64,000 nt of DNA from NCBI GenBank assembly GCA_963830485.1, contig CAWHNE010000012.1:62001-126000 (forward strand), read 5' to 3'. The position numbers and the translations under genes were made by a program. The stretch comes from CAIWHR01 sp963830485. Its GTDB lineage: Bacteria; Pseudomonadota; Gammaproteobacteria; Burkholderiales; Casimicrobiaceae. The notes under the pieces are model-generated. The model made no database searches, had not been told where the DNA came from, and was given only the letters and a program-made list of their open reading frames with translations. Every line of letters begins with the position of its first letter. Position 1 is the first letter of the stretch. This document shows positions 1 through 10,261 of this stretch, one piece after another.

Positions 1-324
1 GCCTGGCGCCTCCAGCAGCACGACGAGCGCGTCGAGCAGGTCGCGCAGCGAGTGCACGGAGAGCGGCGGCTCGCCGGGGGCACTCACCGACTCGAGCAGC
101 GCGACCAGGCGCGACATGTGCGTGCCCTTGCGGTCCTCGGGCAGCGCGACGTAGACGTTGGCGACCGCGATCGTCGGCTGCGCGACGCCGTCCGCGTCGA
201 CGAACGTGAGCGGATACTTGAGGCCGCGGATGCCGACCCGGTCGATCGCAATGTTGCGCTCGTCCGTCCCCGCCATCAGGTCGGGCATCGGGAACATCGC
301 TTGCGGGCGCTCGGGCCGGTTCAT
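1..324 (-). CDS. folE2: GTP cyclohydrolase FolE2 (type IB), N-terminal part
   Basis: Partial gene running off the left edge; about 108 N-terminal residues are visible. FolE2 converts GTP to 7,8-dihydroneopterin triphosphate, the first step of folate synthesis, in the cytoplasm. The start at 324 gives MNRPERPQAMFPMPDLMAG, followed by the family-typical VGIRGLKYPLTF and a VALPEDRKGTHMSR segment, all characteristic of FolE2 rather than FolE1. It follows dxs by 31 bases on the same strand and closes the xseB-ispA-dxs-folE2 operon usual in Burkholderiales. The metal-binding Cys and the C-terminal half lie outside the window. Confidence 0.93.
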   Translation of the reverse strand, partial: MNRPERPQAMFPMPDLMAGTDERNIAIDRVGIRGLKYPLTFVDADGVAQPTIAVANVYVALPEDRKGTHMSRLVALLESVSAPGEPPLSVHSLRDLLDALVVLLEAPG

Positions 325-355
325 GGCGCGGATTGTAGACGATGCGCGCGCACCG

Positions 356-2251
356 CTACGCGGCGGGCTTGCGGACGGCTTCGGGCCGCGGCGCGCCAAA
401 GCGGGCCTGCACGGACCTTGCGATGCCCGCGGCGTCGAGGCCGCAGTCGGAGAGGAGTTGCGCCGGATCACCGTGGTCGACGACGGCATCGGGCAGCCCG
501 AGCTGCAGGAGCGGAATGGCGATACCGGCGGCGGCGAGCGCCTCGCCGACCGCGCTGCCGGCGCCGCCCATCACCACGTTCTCCTCGACCGTGACGAGCG
601 CGTCGTGCTCGGCCGCGAGCGCCGCGACGAGCGCGGCGTCGAGCGGCTTCACGAAGCGCATGCTGGCGACCGTCGCGTCGAGCTCCTCCGCCGCCGCAAG
701 CGCGTGGCGGAGCACCGCGCCGAAGGCGAGGATGGCGATGCGCCCGGTGCGGCGCGACGACGTGCGCCGGAGCTCGCCCTTGCCCACCGGAATCGCCGTC
801 ATCTCCGCCGCGATCGCCACGCCCGGGCCGGAGCCGCGCGGGTAGCGGACTGCGGCCGGCGTGCCGAGCGTGAACGCGGTGTAGAGCATCTGCCGGCACT
901 CGTTCTCGTCGGCGGGCGCCATGACGGTCAGGTTCGGAATGCAGCGCAAATACGAATGGTCGTACGCGCCGATGTGCGTCGCGCCGTCGGCGCCGACGAT
1001 CCCGGCGCGGTCGATCGCGAAAACCACCGGCAGGTTCTGCAGCGCGACGTCGTGGATCAGTTGGTCGTAGGCGCGCTGCAGGAACGTCGAGTAGATCGCG
1101 ACGACGGGCTTCATCCCCTCGCAGGCGAGCCCGGCCGCGAACGTGACCGCGTGCTGCTCGGCGATGCCCACGTCGAAGTAGCGGTGCGGGAATTCCTGCG
1201 AGAAGCGCACGAGGCCGGACCCTTCGCGCATCGCCGGGGTGATGCCGACGAGTCGCTCGTCGCGCGCGGCCATGTCGCACAGCCAGTCGCCGAAGATCTG
1301 CGTGTAGGACGGTTTCGCCGCGGCCTTCGGCACGATGCCCGCGGCAGGGTCGAACGGCGTGACACCGTGATAGAGAATCGGGTCGTCCTCGGCACGCGCG
1401 TAACCGTAGCCCTTCTTCGTGATCACGTGCAGGAGCTGCGGGCCGTGCAGCGCGCGAACGTTCGCGAGTGTGCGCGTCAGCACGTCGAGGTCGTGCCCGT
1501 CGATCGGGCCGATGTAGTTGAAGCCGAACTCCTCGAACAGCGTGCCGGGAAGCACCATCCCCTTCATGTGCTCTTCCCAGCGCTTCGCGAGCTCCTTGAC
1601 CGGCGGGACCTTCGACAGGACCTCCTTCCCGCCCCGGCGCATCGTGTTGTAGAAGCGCGACGAGAGCAGGCTCGCGAGGTAGCCGTTGAGCGCGCCGACC
1701 GGCTCCGAGATCGACATCTCGTTGTCGTTCAGGACGACGAGCAGGTCCGCGCCGGCGGTACCGGCGTTGTTGAGCGCCTCGAACGCCATTCCGGCGCTCA
1801 TCGCCCCGTCGCCGATGACCGCGACGACGCGACGGTCGTCGCCGCGGCGCTGCGCCGCGATCGCCATGCCGAGCGCCGCCGAGATCGACGTCGACGAGTG
1901 CGCGGTGCCGAACGTGTCGTACTCGCTTTCGCTTCGCCGCGGGAACCCGGACGGGCCGCCCGCCATCCGCAGGCGGCCCATCTGCGCCCGCCGGCCGGTC
2001 AGGATCTTGTGCGCGTAGGTCTGGTGGCCGACGTCCCAGACGACCCGGTCGCGCGGCGTGTCGAACACGTAGTGGAGCGCGATCGCGAGCTCGACGGTGC
2101 CGAGATTCGACGAGAGATGCCCGCCGGTCCGCGCGACGCTTTCGATCAGGAACGCGCGCAACTCGCGCGCGAGGTCCATGAGCTGGGTCGGCTCGAGGCG
2201 CCGCAGCGCGGCGGGTTCGTCGATCGTTTCGAGCAACGGGTAGGCGGGCAT
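356..2251 (-). CDS. dxs: 1-deoxy-D-xylulose-5-phosphate synthase
   Basis: Condenses pyruvate with glyceraldehyde-3-phosphate to DXP, the entry step of the MEP isoprenoid pathway, also feeding thiamine and pyridoxal synthesis. The 631 residues match the usual Dxs length. Seen: the N-terminal SSNLGTVELAIALHYVFD block, the thiamine-diphosphate motif GDGAMSAGMAFEALNNAG from about residue 147 with the downstream NDNEMSIS, and the transketolase pyrimidine-domain segment IDRAGIVGADGATH. The ATG at 2251 lies 18 bases after the ispA stop, so the two are co-transcribed. The reading frame is intact, unlike several neighbours further right. Confidence 0.97.
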   Translation of the reverse strand: MPAYPLLETIDEPAALRRLEPTQLMDLARELRAFLIESVARTGGHLSSNLGTVELAIALHYVFDTPRDRVVWDVGHQTYAHKILTGRRAQMGRLRMAGGPSGFPRRSESEYDTFGTAHSSTSISAALGMAIAAQRRGDDRRVVAVIGDGAMSAGMAFEALNNAGTAGADLLVVLNDNEMSISEPVGALNGYLASLLSSRFYNTMRRGGKEVLSKVPPVKELAKRWEEHMKGMVLPGTLFEEFGFNYIGPIDGHDLDVLTRTLANVRALHGPQLLHVITKKGYGYARAEDDPILYHGVTPFDPAAGIVPKAAAKPSYTQIFGDWLCDMAARDERLVGITPAMREGSGLVRFSQEFPHRYFDVGIAEQHAVTFAAGLACEGMKPVVAIYSTFLQRAYDQLIHDVALQNLPVVFAIDRAGIVGADGATHIGAYDHSYLRCIPNLTVMAPADENECRQMLYTAFTLGTPAAVRYPRGSGPGVAIAAEMTAIPVGKGELRRTSSRRTGRIAILAFGAVLRHALAAAEELDATVASMRFVKPLDAALVAALAAEHDALVTVEENVVMGGAGSAVGEALAAAGIAIPLLQLGLPDAVVDHGDPAQLLSDCGLDAAGIARSVQARFGAPRPEAVRKPAA

Positions 2252-2269
2252 CGGCGGGTCAGGCGGACA

Positions 2270-3157
2270 TCAGCGGTCGCGCAGCACGATCCAGTCGGCG
2301 ACTTCGGCCAGCCTTCGTCCTGCCGCACCGAGCGGCGCGAGCGCTGCATGAGCTTCGACGCGCAGCGCTTCCGCACGTTCCTTCGCCCCGGCGACGCCGA
2401 GCAGCGCGACGAACGTCGGCTTCCCCTGGGCGGCGTCCTTGCCCGCGGTCTTGCCCAGCGAAGTGGCCGAGCCTTCGACATCGAGCACGTCGTCGACCAC
2501 CTGGAACGCGAGCCCGGCGGCCGCGGCGTACGCGTCGAGCGCCTCTTCGACGCCCGCAGGAACGGGCGAGCGGCCCAGCGCGCCCAGGTGGACCGCAGCG
2601 CGGATCAGCGCACCGGTCTTCATCCGGTGCATCCGCTCCAGCTCCGCGAGCGGCAACGCCGCGCCGACGGCGGCGAGGTCGATCGCCTGCCCGCCCGCCA
2701 TGCCGCGTGAGCCGGCCGCCATGGCGAGCTCCGCGCACGCCGCTCCGGGGTCGGACAACCCGGCGTGCACCAACACGTCGAACGCGAGCGCCTGGAGCGC
2801 GTCCCCGGCGAGCAGCGCCGTCGCCTCGCCGAACGCGACGTGGCACGTGGGCTTGCCGCGGCGGAGCGCGTCGTCGTCCATGCACGGCAGATCGTCGTGG
2901 ACGAGGGAATACGCGTGAATCAGCTCGACCGCCGCCGCCGCGCCGTCGACAATGTCAGGGTCGGAGCCGGCCGCTTCGCCCGCCGCATAGGCGAGCAGCG
3001 GCCGGATCCGCTTGCCACCGCCGAGCACTGCGTAGCGCATGGCCTCCGCGAGCGACGCCGGACCGTCAGCCGCGAGCGGCAAGACCCTTTCGAGCACGTG
3101 CTCGATGCGCCGCTGGCGCTCGCCCGCCCATACCGGAAATGCGAGATCAGGATTCAT
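2270..3157 (-). CDS. ispA: (2E,6E)-farnesyl diphosphate synthase
   Basis: Head-to-tail prenyltransferase making farnesyl diphosphate from IPP and DMAPP for quinone and undecaprenyl synthesis. 295 residues, normal for IspA. The first aspartate-rich motif DDLPCMD is at residues 88-94 and the second, DDVLD, near 217-222; GGGKRIRPLL near residue 47 binds the diphosphate. The short spacing of the first Asp motif is the FPP-synthase type. Its ATG overlaps the end of xseB by 11 bases and dxs follows after 18 bases, so it is the middle gene of the operon. Confidence 0.96.
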   Translation of the reverse strand: MNPDLAFPVWAGERQRRIEHVLERVLPLAADGPASLAEAMRYAVLGGGKRIRPLLAYAAGEAAGSDPDIVDGAAAAVELIHAYSLVHDDLPCMDDDALRRGKPTCHVAFGEATALLAGDALQALAFDVLVHAGLSDPGAACAELAMAAGSRGMAGGQAIDLAAVGAALPLAELERMHRMKTGALIRAAVHLGALGRSPVPAGVEEALDAYAAAAGLAFQVVDDVLDVEGSATSLGKTAGKDAAQGKPTFVALLGVAGAKERAEALRVEAHAALAPLGAAGRRLAEVADWIVLRDR

Positions 3158-3402
3158 CGCTGCCGGCGCTCCCGGCGTCGGTCGGAACGAACGCCTTCAG
3201 TACGCCCTTCTCGAGCACCTGCACTTGCTGCTGGGCGTCCTTGAGCGTCGTCTGGCAATACTGCAGCAGCTAGGGCCCCGCGCTTGTACGCCGCGAGCGA
3301 TTCCGCGAGCGGCAGCTTGCCGCCCTCCATCTTCGCGACGATGTCCTCGAGCTCCGCGAGGGCGGCTTCGAAACTTGCGGGGGCGTCGGCGGTCTTGACC
3401 AT
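3147..3402 (-). CDS. xseB: Exodeoxyribonuclease VII small subunit (one frameshift)
   Basis: Small subunit of exonuclease VII, about 84 residues once repaired. The first part reads MVKTADAPASFEAALAELED then KMEGGKLPLAESLAAYKRGA, the XseB signature. Near 3281 the frame shifts by one base: the expected continuation LLQYCQTTLKDAQQQVQVLE is present in the next frame and ends at 3147, 11 bases inside ispA. The total of 256 bases is one more than a whole number of codons, so a single inserted base explains it. ATG at 3420 is an alternative start. The two parts abut cleanly, which favours a sequencing error over decay. Confidence 0.85.
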
Positions 3403-3527
3403 GACGAGGCGGGCCACCATTTTGGCCCTGCTGGCGCCCCGTGAGGGGCGTCGGCGAGGGGTTTTCGACGGGGGGTTGAGCGGGGTCAACGCGCCGCACG
3501 GTGCAATTGCCGAAAAAGCGGCGAAGG

Positions 3528-3557
3528 TTGACCCCTTGGAAATCAACCGTCTATAAT
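3528..3557 (+). promoter_or_regulatory. Sigma-70-type promoter for the Rieske oxygenase gene
   Basis: TTGACC at 3528-3533 and a perfect TATAAT at 3552-3557 are separated by 18 bases. This is the best consensus promoter in the window. Transcription would start near 3564, leaving a leader of about 140 bases before the ATG at 3705. Confidence 0.7.
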
Positions 3558-3574
3558 ATCAGCTTTTGGCGACG

Positions 3575-3603
3575 CGGCCTTTCACGAGCTTTTCGTGCGG
3601 CCG
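3575..3603 (+). other. Stem-loop in the leader of the Rieske oxygenase mRNA
   Basis: CGGCC (3575-3579) pairs with GGCCG (3599-3603), and inside it CACGA (3583-3587) pairs with TCGTG (3593-3597). It begins about ten bases after the predicted start of transcription. The rest of 3403-3704 shows no gene; it is the divergent promoter region between xseB and the oxygenase. Confidence 0.45.
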
Positions 3604-3704
3604 ACTTAGCAAAGCGGTCCGGGGCGGCCGATAACGCCGTAATCGTCCCGGGTTGTTGGGTTGGGTTGGTTGTTTTAGCGGAAACCGGACGAAAGGACAG
3701 GCCG

Positions 3705-4811
3705 ATGTCGAATCTCGCCACGGCGGAGCATTTGCGGCGCGCCACGTCGCAGCTTCCCGTCTCCTGGTATTGCGATCACGCGGTGTACGACGCCGAGCAG
3801 CGGCTGCTCTTTCCGCGCGCGCCCGGCTACGTCGGGCACGAGCTGATGGTGCCCGAGCCGGGCGACTACTTCGCCCTCGAGGCCCGCGGCAACGCGCAAG
3901 CGCTCGTGCGCAACGCGGAGGGGATCGAGCTCGTCTCGAACGTCTGCCGCCACCGGCAGGCGATCATGCTCAAAGGGCGCGGCAACGCGCAGAACATCGT
4001 CTGTCCCGTCCACCGCTGGACGTACGACCTCAAGGGGCAGCTCCTCGGCGCGCCGCACTTCCCCGACAAGCCCTGCCTGAACCTCGGCCGCTCGCCGCTC
4101 CAGAACTGGAACGGCCTCCTCTTCGACGGGCCGCGCGACGTGCGCGCGGACCTCGCGGGCCTGGGCGTGCGGGACTTCGACTTTTCGAGCCACGTGCTCG
4201 ACCGTGTCGAAATCCACGAGTGCAACTACAACTGGAAGGCGTTCATCGAGGTCTACCTCGAGGATTACCACGTCGTCCCGTTCCACCCGGGCCTCGGCAA
4301 CTTTGTCAGCTGCGACGACCTGCACTGGGAATTCGCCTCGTGGGCATCCCTGCAGACGGTCGGCATCTCGAGCCTCGGAAAAGCAGGAACGAAGACCTAC
4401 GAGCGCTGGCACAAGGCGGTGCTCGACTACTATCGCGGCGAGAGGCCCAAACACGGCGCGATCTGGCTCACCTACTACCCGAACGTCATGCTCGAGTGGT
4501 ACCCGCACGTGCTCGTCATCAGCACGCTGTATCCGCGTGCGGTCGACAAGACCATTAACGTCGTCGAGTTCTACTACCCCGAGGACATTGCGCTCTTCGA
4601 GCGCGAGTTCGTCGAGGCCGAGCAGGCGGCGTACCTGGAGACGGCGGCCGAGGACGACGAGATCGCGGAGCGGATGGACGCCGGCCGCCGCGCGCTCTAC
4701 CGGCAGGGCAGGAGCGAGGAAGGGCCGTACCAGTCGCCGCTGGAGGACGGTATGCAGCACTTCCACGAGTTCCTGCGCCGCGAGCTCGACCCCCACATCG
4801 CGCCGCGCTGA
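3705..4811 (+). CDS. Rieske non-heme iron ring-hydroxylating oxygenase, alpha-subunit type
   Basis: 368 residues from the ATG at 3705, chosen over the upstream in-frame ATG at 3501 because it follows GAAAGGACAG, lies downstream of the promoter, and the protein starts with family-like sequence (MSNLATAEHLRR). The N-terminal Rieske domain binds a 2Fe-2S cluster through C81-x-H83 and C100-x2-H103. The C-terminal catalytic domain has EDYHVVPFHPGL with H189 and H194 as mononuclear iron ligands. The substrate is not evident; choline/carnitine-type and aromatic oxygenases both share this layout. No reductase or ferredoxin gene is adjacent; a sulfurtransferase follows after 34 bases. Confidence 0.88.
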   Translation: MSNLATAEHLRRATSQLPVSWYCDHAVYDAEQRLLFPRAPGYVGHELMVPEPGDYFALEARGNAQALVRNAEGIELVSNVCRHRQAIMLKGRGNAQNIVCPVHRWTYDLKGQLLGAPHFPDKPCLNLGRSPLQNWNGLLFDGPRDVRADLAGLGVRDFDFSSHVLDRVEIHECNYNWKAFIEVYLEDYHVVPFHPGLGNFVSCDDLHWEFASWASLQTVGISSLGKAGTKTYERWHKAVLDYYRGERPKHGAIWLTYYPNVMLEWYPHVLVISTLYPRAVDKTINVVEFYYPEDIALFEREFVEAEQAAYLETAAEDDEIAERMDAGRRALYRQGRSEEGPYQSPLEDGMQHFHEFLRRELDPHIAPR

Positions 4812-4845
4812 CGACGCGCTGCGCGCGGCCACAGCGGGAGACCCG

Positions 4846-5693
4846 ATGCCGATTCACACCACGCTGATTGCGACGGGCGAACTCGCTGCGCATCTGGACG
4901 ATCCGGCGTTCGTGATCGTCGACGTGCGGCACGACCTCGCCCAGCCGGAGACGTGGGGCGAGGCCCAATACCGCGCGGGTCACATTCCCGGCGCGCGCTT
5001 CGCGCACATGGACCGCGACCTGTCGGCGCCGAAGACCGGGAAGAACGGCCGCCATCCGCTGCCCTCCCCCGAGGCCTGCGCGGCGCTGTTCGGGCGTCTC
5101 GGCATCGACGCCTCGAAGCAGGTCGTTGCCTACGACTCGGGTGGCGCGATGTACGCGCCTCGACTGTGGTGGATGCTGCGCTGGCTCGGCCACGACGCCG
5201 TGGCCGTGCTCGACGGCGGCATCGGCAAGTGGGTGCGCGAAGGAAGACCCGTCACGGCCGACGTTCCCGAGGTACGCCCGGTCAAGTTCCCGATCCGTCG
5301 CGTTGGTCCGACGCTCTCGGCCGGCGACGTCCTCGCGAGCGGTCACTCGCTTACGCTCGTCGACGCCCGCGGCGCCGAGCGCTTTCGCGGCGAGGTCGAG
5401 CCGCTCGATCCGATCGCGGGCCATATCCCGGGCGCGGTCAACCGCCCGTACACGCAAAACGTCGAGCCCGACGGAACGTTCAAGAAGCCGGAGACACTGC
5501 GCGCCGAATTCGCGGCCGTGACCGGGAACAGCGCCGCCGACGACGATCGTCAACTACTGCGGATCCGGCGTGAGCGCATGCCACAACCTGCTCGCAATGG
5601 AGATCGCCGGCACTGCGGGGACGCTTCTCTATCCGGGCTCGTGGAGCGAATGGGTGCGCCGATCCCTCGCGGCCGGTCGCCACCGGCGGCTGA
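4846..5693 (+). CDS. sseA: Two-domain sulfurtransferase (rhodanese/3-mercaptopyruvate type), frameshifted
   Basis: Two rhodanese domains. The N-terminal one (IVDVRHDL, YRAGHIPGARF, LDGGIGKWVREG) is intact. The second has TLVDARGAERFRGEVE and IAGHIPGAVN; its active-site loop CGSGVSACHN is at about 5558-5587 but one frame off. The frame slips near 5545 and again near 5660. The last segment reads DPSRPVATGG and stops at 5693, the common end of this family, just short of the convergent thpR stop at 5701. The CGSGVSA loop suggests 3-mercaptopyruvate or thiosulfate sulfurtransferase. Assigned to the family with confidence; the exact donor is inferred. Confidence 0.85.
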
Positions 5694-5700
5694 TCTCGCG

Positions 5701-6264
5701 TCAGTCCGCCCCGGAAAGCGGCCACGTCGCGAGCTCGCGATAGCTCGATCCGGCGGGCCGCATGTCGGACGCGTTCAGCGCGATCTGCTCGACGGGCCAG
5801 GCGATCGGCGCGATCGCTGCGTCGGTCGGGGGTCGACGGCACTTGCGCACGAGCGTCACGTGCGCGGCGAACGGCCGCCGGTCGACGCGAAAGCGCTGTG
5901 CGGCGAGGCCCTCGTTCAAGCGCTGAACCAGATGCGTGAGATTGGCCGGCACGGCATCCGTGCCGAGCCAGGCGATCCCCGCGTCGTGAAAGCCGCCGAT
6001 CTGATCGAGCACGAGCGTGAACGGCGCTGTGCCATGCGCCGCGGCCTCGCCGATACGTTCGAGCGCCGTCACGCGTTCCTTTGCGACGTCGCCGACGAAC
6101 GCGAGCGTCAGGTGGAGATTGTCCTCGGATGGCATGCGGCCGCCGGCGCGTCCGACGACGTCGCGCGCAAGCGCCGCCATCACCTCGCGCGCCGCGGCAT
6201 CCGGCCACAGCGCGAAGAAGACGCGCAGCGTGGTCGCGGGCGGATTCCCGGTCGGCGCAGGCAC
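5701..6264 (-). CDS. thpR: RNA 2',3'-cyclic phosphodiesterase (2'-5' RNA ligase family)
   Basis: 187 residues, usual for ThpR/LigT. Two HxTL motifs define the 2H phosphoesterase fold: HLTL at residue 51 and HVTL at residue 135. It opens 2',3'-cyclic phosphates on RNA ends and can ligate tRNA halves in vitro. It ends seven bases beyond the end of the convergent sulfurtransferase gene and is followed on the other side by the aceA terminator. The frame is intact. Confidence 0.9.
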   Translation of the reverse strand: MPAPTGNPPATTLRVFFALWPDAAAREVMAALARDVVGRAGGRMPSEDNLHLTLAFVGDVAKERVTALERIGEAAAHGTAPFTLVLDQIGGFHDAGIAWLGTDAVPANLTHLVQRLNEGLAAQRFRVDRRPFAAHVTLVRKCRRPPTDAAIAPIAWPVEQIALNASDMRPAGSSYRELATWPLSGAD

Positions 6265-6281
6265 GCGCCCAGTCTACAAGG

Positions 6282-6313
6282 AAAAGCCGCGCTCCCTTGC
6301 GGGAAGCGCGGCT
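6282..6313 (-). terminator. Intrinsic terminator of aceA
   Basis: Read on the minus strand, AGCCGCGCT and its complement form a nine-pair stem extended by CCC/GGG with a short loop, followed by TTTTC. It lies 25 bases after the aceA stop codon and ahead of thpR. Confidence 0.75.
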
Positions 6314-6337
6314 CGTGGACCGGGGCTCGCTGTCGCG

Positions 6338-7656
<1,319 letters not shown>

Positions 7657-8232
7657 CGCTGCTCCCATCTCCTGCGTCATGGCCAATCCGCCGTTTCGCG
7701 CCGTCGCGCGAAGACGCCAGAACCTTGGTCAGCGGAACCCGCCGCGCGGGAATCCCCGCGCGCGAATTGCCGCAGCGCGGCGCGGTCGCCGAACCCAGCC
7801 GGCGGCGCACCGCTGCACGGCCCGGCGAGGATCGCTCGTCCGGACGGGCGGGCATGGATGGGGTGGAACCCAGGCCCTGCTTGCGACGCGGCCGACTTTC
7901 GCCGGGCGCCGCTCGTGACATTTCGACGTTAGCAAAGTTAGCGCAGCGGTTACAAGGGGTTTTTCCGCAATGCAATACGACTAAAGATGATGTAAATCAT
8001 GCGGTTAAAATTTATTTCCGAATGGTGGAATGCGAATCGCTTCGACCGTTGCAAAAAGTGCTGCATTGCAGGACACCGGTCTCGGCAAATGCTGAAACGA
8101 ACGCTTGATCGATGTGCAAGTTGCTGAATATCTATGGGATCTGAAGCCGACGCCTCATGCAGTGAGTACTCGCACACATAAGCGGTCTGTCGGAATCGAC
8201 TTCCAGTCTGCGGTAAGGGCACGTGTTGCGAA
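7657..8232. other. Long intergenic region upstream of aceA
   Basis: No gene supported. The part nearest aceA is GC-rich; 7950-8200 is clearly more AT-rich than the rest of the window. It holds a direct repeat TTAGCAAAGTTAGC (about 7930-7943) and an FNR-like palindrome at 7987-8000. It is followed by the end of the convergent-side MBL gene, so only aceA can use a promoter here leftward; nothing on the plus strand starts here. Confidence 0.5.
7987..8000. promoter_or_regulatory. FNR/Crp-family-like palindrome
   Basis: ATGATGTAAATCAT matches the FNR/Dnr layout TTGAT-N4-ATCAA at eight of ten half-site positions, with perfect dyad symmetry of the half-sites. It lies 330 bases upstream of the aceA start. 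Binding is inferred only. Confidence 0.35.
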
Positions 8233-9653
8233 TCAGGCGAGACGGAGGCGGTCACCGCGGGCGGGCACTTCGACCGCTGGCCAGGCGAGGCGCGAGCGGA
8301 TGAGCTCGGCGAATCCCGCCGCCGTCTCGGCCTCGCCGTGGACCACGAACGTACGCCGCGGCGGCGATTCGAATCCAGATAACCAGCCGAGCAGCGCCGC
8401 CTGATCGGCATGCGCGGAGAGCCCGCCAATCGTGTGCACCGATGCGCGCACCGGCACATCGTCGCGAAAGAGTCGCACGGAACGCGCGCCGTCGACGATC
8501 TGCCGCCCGAGCGTTCCCACCGCCTGGAAGCCAGTGAACACGACGGCGCACTCGGCGCGCGGCAGGTTGTGGCGCAGGTGATGGCGGATCCGCCCACCCT
8601 CGCACATCCCGCCCGCCGCGACGATCACGGCGCCGCTCCGGATACTGTTGATCGCCATCGAATCGGCTGCGGGTCTCGGTGAACCGCAGGCGGACCCGAT
8701 CGCGGTGCTGCGCGAGCCACTGCGCGAGGTCGCGACTCTCGCGGTCGAGCGTTGGCGCGTACTTCGCGGTGATCTCGGTCGCGCGCTGGGCGAGCGGCGA
8801 GTCGACGAAGATCGAGAGATCCGGCGCCCGCCCGCGGCGGACCAGGTCTGCGAGCACGTGCAGCACTTCCTGCGTGCGCCCGACGGCGAACGCCGGGATC
8901 ACGACGTTGCCGCGCGGCAGCGTCGTCGCCAGCACGGAGGCGAACTCGTCGATCGTCGAGGCGAGCGACTTGTGCAGTCGGTCGCCGTAGGTCGACTCGA
9001 CGACGAGCGCATCGGCGAAAGGAATGACCGTGGGATCGTCCATCACGGGCCGACCGGGCTGGCCGAGGTCGCCGGAAAACACGAGCCGGAACGCTCGGTC
9101 GCCGAGCGCGACCGTAGTCTCGACGATCGCGGATCCGAGGATGTGCCCTGCGTCGCGGAACGTGAGCCGGACGCTCGCGCGCCGGCGCGAATTCTCGGTC
9201 GTACGGCCGCGGCTGAAGCGAGCCGCAACGCCTGCGCCGCGTCCGCGACCGTGTAGAGCGGGCCCGGCGCACGCCGCGTCGTGCGCGCTCGCCGCGGCGG
9301 TCGCGGCCGGCGCGCTCGGCGTCCTTCTCCTGAATGTGCGCGCTGTCGGGGAGCATCACGCCCAAGAGATCGATCGTCGCGGGCGTCGCGTAGACCGGCC
9401 CGCGAAAGCCGCGCGCGGCGAGCAGCGGCAGGAGGCCCGAATGGTCGATGTGCGCGTGGGTGATGACAACGAAATCGGGAGCGCCCGCATCGAAACGGAG
9501 CGCGGCGGCGTTCTTCGCGTCGGCGTCGCCGCCCTGGAACATTCCACAGTCGACCAGAAAGCGGGCGTCGCCCGCGGTAACGTGGAAGCACGAGCCGGTC
9601 ACCTCGCCGGCGGCGCCGAGGAACGCGAGCTCGAGGCATTCGTCCGACTTCAT
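8233..9653 (-). CDS. MBL-fold metallo-hydrolase of the RNA-processing (Ysh1/beta-CASP) family, frameshifted
   Basis: About 470 residues when repaired. The N-terminal metallo-beta-lactamase core has LGAAGEVTGSCFHV, DCGMFQGGD and the zinc motif THAHIDHSG. The middle holds GHILGSAIVE and FSGDLGQPGRPVMDDP. The beta-CASP part has VVESTYGDRLH, VVIPAFAVGRTQEVL and AINSIRSGAVIVAAGGMCEGG; the C-terminal GLSAHADQAALLGWL and VVHGE are the KH-side motifs of exonucleases of this group. Frames change near 9262, 9222, 9180 and 8670, each with sequence continuing in another frame. Start at 9653 chosen because the family begins within a few residues of the LAFLGAAGEVTGS segment; a more upstream ATG at 9761 is possible. 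It stands alone, divergent from fccAB. Confidence 0.82.
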
Positions 9654-9681
9654 GTCGAGCCGCCGTGTCGCGCGCGCGAGC

Positions 9682-9700
9682 GCGAATTGATTCTCATTTT
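9682..9700. promoter_or_regulatory. Weak Fur-like half-site upstream of the MBL gene
   Basis: ATTGATTCTCATTTT resembles one half of the 7-1-7 Fur consensus (ATTCTCA), about 30 bases upstream of the MBL start. The other half does not match, so this may be chance. Confidence 0.2.
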
Positions 9701-9919
9701 GAAGCAGTTGGCCATCGGATTCGATCTTAGCGCCGCGCGCGGCCGTTGATGCAGTCGACATCACTTGACAGACGACGCGTACGGTGCAAACGTCTGCTCC
9801 AGCATCGGCCGCTTCGGGTCGCCGCGTCGCGCGCCGACTCGCCACGCGGCGACCGCCGCTCGGGCGGGACAACCATCACGCGACGCGACCGGCGGCGCGA
9901 TCGACGCAAGGAGGACATC

Positions 9920-10238
9920 GTGCGCTTCATTCCCGTGCTCGTCGCCGCGGCCGCGGTCGCCGCAGCAAGCCCCGTGCTCGCACAGGGCCCCGATGCGAAT
10001 CTCGCCCGCAATCTCGCGGCCACGTGCGCGAACTGCCACGGCACGAACGGCGTGAGCGCCGGGCGGCATGGAGAGCCTCGCCGGCAGCCAGCAAGGACGA
10101 GCTCGTCCGCAAGATGCAGGAGTTCAAGTCGGGCAGCGAAGCCGGGGACGATCATGCCCCAGCTCGCGAAGGGCTACACCGACGCCCAGATCGAGCTGAT
10201 CGCCGGCTGGTTCGCCGCGCAGAAGGCCCGCCAAATGA
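9920..10238 (+). CDS. fccA: Periplasmic c-type cytochrome, flavocytochrome c subunit (FccA-like), frameshifted
   Basis: Starts with GTG at 9920 after AAGGAGG. A signal peptide (VRFIPVLVAAAAVAAASPVLA) leads to GPDANLARNLAATCANCHG, a single CxxCH haem site. The rest, GMESLAGSQ, DELVRKMQEFKSG and KPGTIMPQLAKGYTDAQIE, is typical of the small cytochrome paired with sulfide dehydrogenase. Frame changes near 10062, 10098 and 10136 split it. Its end is uncertain: TGA at 10236-10238 is one frame off, while the visible frame runs on into fccB. It would accept electrons from FccB and pass them to the respiratory chain. Confidence 0.8.
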
Positions 10239-10261
10239 GCTGCCAGCACCGGGAGACGACG

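Noticed and set aside
158..2710. 850-residue plus-strand open frame over dxs/ispA
   Set aside because: Arg/Asp/Val-rich antisense shadow of two clearly conserved genes; typical of high-GC DNA.
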